From Devosia sp. (GTDB lineage Bacteria; Pseudomonadota; Alphaproteobacteria; Rhizobiales; Devosiaceae): a stretch of 64,000 bases of DNA. Location of the stretch: assembly GCF_028290435.1 (NCBI RefSeq), contig NZ_JAQGJV010000082.1, positions 1-64,000 on the forward strand, written 5' to 3'. A model generated the notes under the pieces. That model worked only from the letters and a program-made list of their open reading frames with translations. It had not been told where the DNA came from and searched no databases. Positions 58,137 to 64,000 of the stretch are shown here, one piece after another. Every line of letters begins with the position of its first letter. The first letter of the stretch is position 1. Made by a program: the position numbers and the translations under genes.

Positions 58137-59734
58137 TGCCGTTCCTTGGTGGTCATAAACCGCAATTTTGGAAAGTCCTGCTTAGCCCGATCGGCCCACC
58201 AAGCGTTCTGCGCCAGGAACACCGGAGCCCCAGTACGGTCCTCGGCTATGTTCGTTTTCTGCACAGCGATAAACTTCTTCAGCTCTTCCGGATCGTCACT
58301 CTCGATCCAGCGCGCCACCTCGAAATTGAGGCTCTCGAAGGTGATCGGCACGCCATATTCCTTGGCGATGCGGGCGCCCAGCACTTCAAGCTGCAACGGC
58401 CCCACGACACCCACGATCCAGTCCGATCCCAGCACGCGGCGGAACACCTGCGCCACGCCCTCTTCCGCGAGGTCACTCAAGGCCTTAGCCATCTGCTTGG
58501 TCTTCATATGATCGGTCAGGCGCACACGGCGGATGATTTCCGGCGCGAAGTTCGGAATGCCCGTCACATTGATATTGGCGCCCTCGGTCAGCGTATCGCC
58601 AACGCTCAGCGTGCCATGGTTCGGAATGCCGACGATATCGCCCGCCACCGCCTGCTCCGCCAGCTCACGATCATGCCCAAAAAAGAACATAGGATTGGAC
58701 ACGGCCATGTCCTTGCCCGACCGCACATTCTTCAGCCGCATCCCGCGCACGAACGTGCCCGAACATAGCCGCACGAACGCAATCCGGTCCCGGTGATTGG
58801 CGTCCATATTCGCCTGCACCTTGAACACAAACCCGCTGACCTTGCTGTCATCTGGTTGAATCGGCTCAGGAATTGCCGGCTGTGGGCGCGGCTCCGGCCC
58901 CCACTCACCCAGCGTCCGCAACAGTTCCGCCACGCCAATCCCCTTAAGCGCCGACCCAAACAGCACCGGGCTCAAATGCCCTTCGTGAAAGGTTTTCAGG
59001 TCGAACGCCGGCAGCATCGCCGTCGCCATTTCCAGCGTCTCAATCGCCGTCATGAATACGGCATTATCGACCAAGCTCTCATTATCGAGCAGGTCTTCGA
59101 TGGCATTGTACTCCGCAATCGGCTTCCCCTGCGGGCTGACGACGCGCTTTTCTTGCAGGTCCAAATAGCCGCCGAAATCGACGCCCTGCCCGATCGGCCA
59201 CAGCACCGGCGTCAGGTCGAGCGCCAGCTTGCTCTGGATTTCGTCGATCAGGTCGAGCGGCGCCAAGCCCTCGCGGTCCACCTTGTTGATGAAGGTGATG
59301 ATCGGAATGTCGCGCAGGCGGCAAACCTCAAACAGCTTAAGTGTCTGGGATTCAATGCCCTTTGCCGCGTCGATCACCATGATGGCGGCGTCTACTGCAG
59401 TCAGCGTGCGATAGGTGTCCTCGGAAAAGTCCGAGTGGCCTGGCGTATCGAGCAGGTTCATGGTGAGCCCGTCGAACTCGAACGTCATCACCGACGAAGT
59501 GATGGAAATCCCGCGCTGCTGCTCGATTTCCATCCAGTCCGAACGGGTCGAACGCGCCCCGGCCTTGCCGCGCACCGCGCCGGCCTGCTGGATCGCCCCG
59601 GCAGCCGACAGCAGCCGTTCCGTCAGCGTGGTCTTGCCGGCGTCCGGGTGCGAAATGATGGCGAAGGTCCGGCGCGTGCGGAACGCTTCGACGATGGGCC
59701 GGGCTTTGACCTCGGCGGCGGTTGACATGGTCAT
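58133..59734 (-). CDS. prfC: Peptide chain release factor 3
   Basis: RRTFAIISHPDAGKTTLTERLL...MEIEQQRGISITSSVMTF...LLDTPGHSDFSEDTYRTLTAVDAAIMVIDAAKGIE. Confidence 0.97.
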   Translation of the reverse strand: MTMSTAAEVKARPIVEAFRTRRTFAIISHPDAGKTTLTERLLSAAGAIQQAGAVRGKAGARSTRSDWMEIEQQRGISITSSVMTFEFDGLTMNLLDTPGHSDFSEDTYRTLTAVDAAIMVIDAAKGIESQTLKLFEVCRLRDIPIITFINKVDREGLAPLDLIDEIQSKLALDLTPVLWPIGQGVDFGGYLDLQEKRVVSPQGKPIAEYNAIEDLLDNESLVDNAVFMTAIETLEMATAMLPAFDLKTFHEGHLSPVLFGSALKGIGVAELLRTLGEWGPEPRPQPAIPEPIQPDDSKVSGFVFKVQANMDANHRDRIAFVRLCSGTFVRGMRLKNVRSGKDMAVSNPMFFFGHDRELAEQAVAGDIVGIPNHGTLSVGDTLTEGANINVTGIPNFAPEIIRRVRLTDHMKTKQMAKALSDLAEEGVAQVFRRVLGSDWIVGVVGPLQLEVLGARIAKEYGVPITFESLNFEVARWIESDDPEELKKFIAVQKTNIAEDRTGAPVFLAQNAWWADRAKQDFPKLRFMTTKERH

Positions 59735-59829
59735 GGGTACTGCTGAACTGTTGCGGCCGCAGCATTGGCGGCAAGTTGCGCGCTATATAGGCGCTGGCGC
59801 GGACAGGGTCAAATTGCAGGAGCAGCTCA

Positions 59830-60189
59830 TTGAGCGAAACGCACCGCGCCACGGCGATCATCCCGACCAGCGACCTTGATGCCAGTCAGGCCTTCTACGA
59901 GCTTCTCGGGTTTACGTTGGCCAGCGACTACGGCGACTATCGAATCCTGACCGATGGGCGAGGTTGGGATCTTCACCTACGGCAACAGGCCAACTGGCCG
60001 CCCACGCCTGAGGACAATCCGTTCGGCCTCTATCTATATGTGGACGATGTCGACGCTGTCGCGGCCAGGGTGCGCGATCGCATCATCGAGAAAGGCGCGC
60101 CACACCTCAAGCCTTGGGGAACCTACGAGTTCGCCGTCAGTGATCCCAGCGGGACGCTGGTCCGGGTCGGTCGCGCGGCGAAGAGCTAG
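59830..60189 (+). CDS. VOC/glyoxalase-family protein
   Basis: ATAIIPTSDLDASQAFYELLGFTLASDYGDYRILTDGRGWDLHL...WGTYEFAVSDPSGTLVRVG. Confidence 0.9.
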   Translation: MSETHRATAIIPTSDLDASQAFYELLGFTLASDYGDYRILTDGRGWDLHLRQQANWPPTPEDNPFGLYLYVDDVDAVAARVRDRIIEKGAPHLKPWGTYEFAVSDPSGTLVRVGRAAKS

Positions 60190-60578
60190 ATCGGCTCGTT
60201 GCTCAGCATTTCCGCAACGAACGCGCTAACCTCTTCCACCGCTACGCCAATGTCATCAATCTGCTCGGGGCTGAGCGGCCGACCGGCTTTGAGCTCGGTC
60301 TCGGCGGCGCGGGCCAATTCGGCGATGGACCAGGCGCCAACGCCGCTGGCGGCGCCTTTGAGCGAGTGCAGGTTCAACGCCAGATCATCGAAGGTGCTCG
60401 ATTGCTGCAGCCGCGCAAAATACGTCTTGGCAGTGGTGTCGAACAGCCGCAGGATTTCATGCTCGAGACCGGCATCACCCAGGCATTGGCGCGCCAGATG
60501 AACCAGGTCGATCGGGCGCGCTGGACGTCGGGAAATGTCGGCGCCCGGATTTTCGGCGGAGACTGCGTTCTGGGCCAT
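60186..60578 (-). CDS. Stand-alone Hpt (histidine phosphotransfer) domain protein
   Basis: LNLHSLKGAASGVGAWSIAELARAAETELKAG, the Hpt phospho-accepting H-x-LKG motif. Confidence 0.87.
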   Translation of the reverse strand: MAQNAVSAENPGADISRRPARPIDLVHLARQCLGDAGLEHEILRLFDTTAKTYFARLQQSSTFDDLALNLHSLKGAASGVGAWSIAELARAAETELKAGRPLSPEQIDDIGVAVEEVSAFVAEMLSNEPI

Positions 60579-60724
60579 CCAGCATCACCTCGTTCACGCG
60601 GCCAGCTTCCGGCTGTGGAAAATTCCGCATGCCACAACCCTAGAAGAGGCGGGTGAACAGGTCATTAAGCCACACGTTCGCCTTTGTTAGCCCGTTTGGT
60701 GCGCCGAGTTTCCCACTCAAAAAA

Positions 60725-60739
60725 TTAACCTTTGGGTAA
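60725..60739. promoter_or_regulatory. CtrA-like site TTAACCTTTGGGTAA
   Basis: TTAA-N7-GTAA (one mismatch) between divergent Hpt gene and giant hendecad gene. Confidence 0.4.
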
Positions 60740-60939
60740 GAAAGCATTCGGTTTGGTTCAAATTGAATGTATTACTGGCAATTAACCAGCGCGCGGCGGC
60801 GGAGGGTTGGGGAGACGGTTGGATGCCTTTGCATCAAATTGTCTCCAAATGGCGAGCGGTCCGAAAAGGGCTGTGGCGTCATTACAACTCATCATAGCTG
60901 CACAGTCGCTGCCGAGCCGACGCGAGAGTTGTAAAGAGT

Positions 60940-63900
60940 ATGGCGAATAACCCCACCCCAGCAAACGATCCCGCCGCCTTGGCATTCTCAGCGGTTGAGG
61001 ATGCCCTCAAGGAATCGGTTTTCGGTCTGGATGCACCGGCGCCCAAGGAAACTGCTTCCGAACGACGCCTGAGCGATTCGTCATCGACCTCAACGACCGC
61101 TGCGCCGTCACCCGGCCGCTCTGAACGCCTGCGCGCTGCCGATAAGATCGCCAGTCAGGCCGGCAATATCGCCAATGACGACCGCTTCCCGACGTCCAAA
61201 ATTCTCTATGGCCTGCAGAGCAAGTCGTCCAACGCGCCGACCGTGATCGCGCTGGTGCTGTCGATCATCTGGCTGGTGGCCACCGGGGCCGCCGCCTATA
61301 TCCGCTATGGCACCCAGCTGAACAATTTGGGCAGCTTTGTCGGCACCCTCGATTTCATCAGCATGGTCGCCATTCTGGTGCTGCCAGTTCTCGGCTTTTT
61401 CGCCGTCGCAACCCTGTTCCGCCGTGCCGCCGACCTGCGCAATGCCGCCTCATCGATCACTCAGGCGGCGATCCGGCTGGCCGAGCCCGAAGTCACCGCT
61501 GCCGACAAGGTCGCCTCGGTGGGCCAGGCCGTTCGCCGCGAGGTCAACGCGCTGGGCGACGGGCTGGAACGCGCCCTGTCGCGTGCCGGCGAGCTCGAAG
61601 TGATGATCCACAACGAGGTCACCGCGCTCGAACGCACCTATTCCGACAACGAATCACGCATGCGCGCCCTGATCTCCGAACTGGCCAGCCAGCGCGAAAG
61701 CGTTTTGACTAATACCGAGCGGGTCCGCGAAGCCATCACTGAAAGCCATACCGGCCTGGTGTTCGACCTCGACATGATCAGCCAGCGCATTGCCGGCACC
61801 ATCGTGGAAAGCGGCGGCAACCTCACCAAGGCGCTGGAAACCGCCGGCAACACGCTGACCAATGCCTTCGGCGATCGCACCGAAGGCTTCGTCACGCTGG
61901 TGGATAACCGCACCGGTGAATTCCTGTCGGCCATCGACGATAGCGCCGGCCGCCTGGCGCTGACCTTCGAAGACCATTCCTCCACCATGTCGCGTGACTT
62001 TGAAACGCGCACCATCGAATTGTCCTCGACCATCGACAACCGCATGACGGCGCTTACCGATGCGCTCGATAGCCGGTCCACCACCCTCTCGGGCGCCATC
62101 GAAGAGCGCACCAATGCGCTGTCGAGCGTGCTGACCGAAGGCGGCTCGACGCTGCTAGAACAGCTCCGCGACCGCGGCGAGCAGGTGAGCACCGCGCTCG
62201 ATCTGGTCGGCTCGCGCATTGCCGAGAATATCGGCCTGCGTTCGAACGAAGCCGAGTCGATGCTGACCTCGCTGACGCGCCAGCTCGATGAGAGCGTCTC
62301 CATCCAGCTCAACTCGCTCGATAGCCGCCTGCAATCGGCGCTGATCGAAATCAACGGCGCGTTGGACGATACGTCCGAGCGCGCCCGCATCACCCTCAGC
62401 TCGGCCGGTGCCGACTCGTTGGGCCAGTTCGACGCCCGGCTGACTGAAATCGCAGGCATTCTCGACTCGCGCCTGCAGACGCTGGATGGCGTTATCGGCG
62501 ACAAGGGCGACAACCTGATCGAGCGTCTCGACGCGCAGGGCTCAAGCTTTGCCGCCCGCGCCAATGTGCTGGAAATGGCGCTGGACGAACAATCGGGTCG
62601 CTTCAACGACCTCATCACCCAGCACACGGCTGGGATTGCCGCAACGATGGAAAGCGGCAGCCGAACCGTCAACAATGCGTTGGACAGCCGCACCAAAGCT
62701 CTCGACGACACCCTGGAAAGCCGCACCCAGATTCTCAGCGAAACCCTGGAAGGCCGCACGGCAGCGCTCAGCGCAGCCCTCGAGGGTCGCACGGCCACCT
62801 TCGGCGATACGCTGGAAGGCCGTACCGCTACCCTCAGCGAAGCGCTGGAAAGCCGCACCAGGCAGCTCAACGACGCACTGGAAGGCCGCACCAAGGCCAT
62901 CCATGACACGCTTGAGGGCCATTCGCGCGAAATCACCGACTCGCTGCTCGGCCATGCCGACCTCATCACCGAGGCCATGGACGGCCGCACGCAGCGACTC
63001 GACGAGTTGTTGACAACGCGCGCTGGCGAAATCAATTCCGCGCTCGACACCCGCACGCAGGAACTGAACGAGACCCTGTCTGGCCGCAGCCAGGAGATGA
63101 GCGAAGCCATCCGGCTGCGCTCGCAGGAGCTGGGCGAAACCCTCGCGGGTAGCACGTCGGCATTCGACCAGGCCATTTCGGGTCGTACGCAGCGTCTGGC
63201 CGACACCTTGGCCGAGCGCACCACTGAACTCTCGACGCAGATCGACGAGCGCGCCGGCCTGCTCACCAGCCAGTTGGATGAACGCGGCGCAGCCCTGACC
63301 AGCGCGCTGGACGGCGGCACGCAAAAGCTAGCCAGCGCGGTGGGCACTCGCACCCAGCAGCTTGCAGACGCCTTGGGCGCCCGCACCCAGCAGCTGTCCG
63401 ATACCCTGGCGACCCACACCACCTCGATCGGCGAGACCATCGGCCTGCGCACCAGCGAGCTGGCCGACACCCTCATTCACCAGAGCGAAGACGCCCGCGC
63501 CAAGATCGACGGCTCGATGCGCACCGCAACCGACACCATGACCGATCGCGTCTCGTCCATGTCGGAGATGATCGCCCTCAAGGTTGCCGAAGTGAACGAC
63601 AATCTGGGCCAGGGCATCGACACAGCGGTCAAGCGCATTTCCGATGCCGAAGCCGGCGTCACCGCCCGCATCGACCATGCCAGCCAGACCGTCAGCAATA
63701 GCGCCCGCAAGGCCGCCGACCTGATCGAAAGCAACGTCAACTCGGCCCGCAAGACCATTACCGATCTGGTCGATCAGCGCCTGGGCACCCTGCCCGAGGC
63801 CATCACCGCCCGCGCCGATATCACCGCTGAGCGCCTCTCGGCCCTCAATGCCTCGATCAATACCTCGATCACCCAGTCGATGGCCGATCTCGAAGCCGGC

Positions 63901-64000
63901 GCCGACCGGATCGAGGAAACCATCTCCACCCGCATCACGCTGGCGACAGAGGCCATCTCCAACGACGTCACCAGCACTGCCAACCGCATGGACCTGGCTG
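60940..64000 (+). CDS. Giant membrane-anchored hendecad-repeat protein, GPR (Growth Pole Ring)-like; 3' end outside window
   Basis: My translation: MANNPTPANDPAALAFSAVEDALKESVFGLD...TVIALVLSIIWLVATGAAAYI...FISMVAILVLPVLGFFAVATLF then >800 residues of helical repeats; open to the window end. Not in ORF track. Confidence 0.85.
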   Translation, partial: MANNPTPANDPAALAFSAVEDALKESVFGLDAPAPKETASERRLSDSSSTSTTAAPSPGRSERLRAADKIASQAGNIANDDRFPTSKILYGLQSKSSNAPTVIALVLSIIWLVATGAAAYIRYGTQLNNLGSFVGTLDFISMVAILVLPVLGFFAVATLFRRAADLRNAASSITQAAIRLAEPEVTAADKVASVGQAVRREVNALGDGLERALSRAGELEVMIHNEVTALERTYSDNESRMRALISELASQRESVLTNTERVREAITESHTGLVFDLDMISQRIAGTIVESGGNLTKALETAGNTLTNAFGDRTEGFVTLVDNRTGEFLSAIDDSAGRLALTFEDHSSTMSRDFETRTIELSSTIDNRMTALTDALDSRSTTLSGAIEERTNALSSVLTEGGSTLLEQLRDRGEQVSTALDLVGSRIAENIGLRSNEAESMLTSLTRQLDESVSIQLNSLDSRLQSALIEINGALDDTSERARITLSSAGADSLGQFDARLTEIAGILDSRLQTLDGVIGDKGDNLIERLDAQGSSFAARANVLEMALDEQSGRFNDLITQHTAGIAATMESGSRTVNNALDSRTKALDDTLESRTQILSETLEGRTAALSAALEGRTATFGDTLEGRTATLSEALESRTRQLNDALEGRTKAIHDTLEGHSREITDSLLGHADLITEAMDGRTQRLDELLTTRAGEINSALDTRTQELNETLSGRSQEMSEAIRLRSQELGETLAGSTSAFDQAISGRTQRLADTLAERTTELSTQIDERAGLLTSQLDERGAALTSALDGGTQKLASAVGTRTQQLADALGARTQQLSDTLATHTTSIGETIGLRTSELADTLIHQSEDARAKIDGSMRTATDTMTDRVSSMSEMIALKVAEVNDNLGQGIDTAVKRISDAEAGVTARIDHASQTVSNSARKAADLIESNVNSARKTITDLVDQRLGTLPEAITARADITAERLSALNASINTSITQSMADLEAGADRIEETISTRITLATEAISNDVTSTANRMDLA
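62683..63474 (+). repeat. 24 in-register 33-bp (11-residue) repeats within the giant gene
   Basis: DSRTKALDDTL|ESRTQILSETL|EGRTAALSAAL|EGRTATFGDTL|EGRTATLSEAL|ESRTRQLNDAL|EGRTKAIHDTL|...|GTRTQQLADAL|GARTQQLSDTL|ATHTTSIGETI|GLRTSELADTL; exactly 24 x 33 nt without indels. Confidence 0.93.

Noticed and set aside
62683-63474. CRISPR-like regular 33-bp periodicity
   Set aside because: Units are contiguous, in frame, with no spacers; protein hendecad repeats.
61638-63476. 612-aa minus-strand ORF with serine/valine/arginine-rich repeats
   Set aside because: Exact antisense shadow of the hendecad-repeat gene; its apparent repeats are the complement of the 33-bp units; no independent RBS or domain.

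Overview
High-GC chromosomal window that looks like a Hyphomicrobiales alphaproteobacterium, probably Devosia-like (lineage is inferred from gene content only). It starts in recA (minus strand, 3' end cut off) and includes cckA. About 7-42 kb is a large flagellar locus: flhB, fliR, fliQ, fliE, flgC, flgB, fliO, fliP, a 1139-aa TPR protein, a MotE-like protein, DUF6468, fliM, fliL, flgF, flgG, flgA, flgH, fliX, flgI, rod-binding flgJ, a flgN-like gene, flagellin, flbT, flaF, flgL, flgK and flgE. Non-flagellar genes sit inside this locus: an M32 carboxypeptidase, an MCP, a treZ-like gene and dksA. After it come a P-loop ATPase, metA, ycjX/ycjF, a tandem duplication encoding two small secreted proteins, a sulfite-assimilation cluster (ferredoxin, FNR, a cysH::DUF934 fusion, cysI, DUF2849, cysG), a second ferredoxin, prfC and an Hpt protein. 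The window ends inside a giant membrane-anchored hendecad-repeat protein resembling the Rhizobiales Growth Pole Ring (GPR) protein. The ORF track omits recA and the giant protein because both run off the window. Best second-look items: the 24 in-register 11-residue repeats of the giant protein; a 24-bp perfect repeat upstream of ycjX and of a neighbouring orphan gene that resembles a heat-shock promoter; the ~0.9-kb tandem duplication of secreted-protein units; the CysH::DUF934 fusion; two perfect CtrA-type sites (TTAA-N7-TTAA) at divergent flagellar promoters; and several orphan flagellar-locus genes. I saw no CRISPR, rRNA, tRNA, prophage or transposase.
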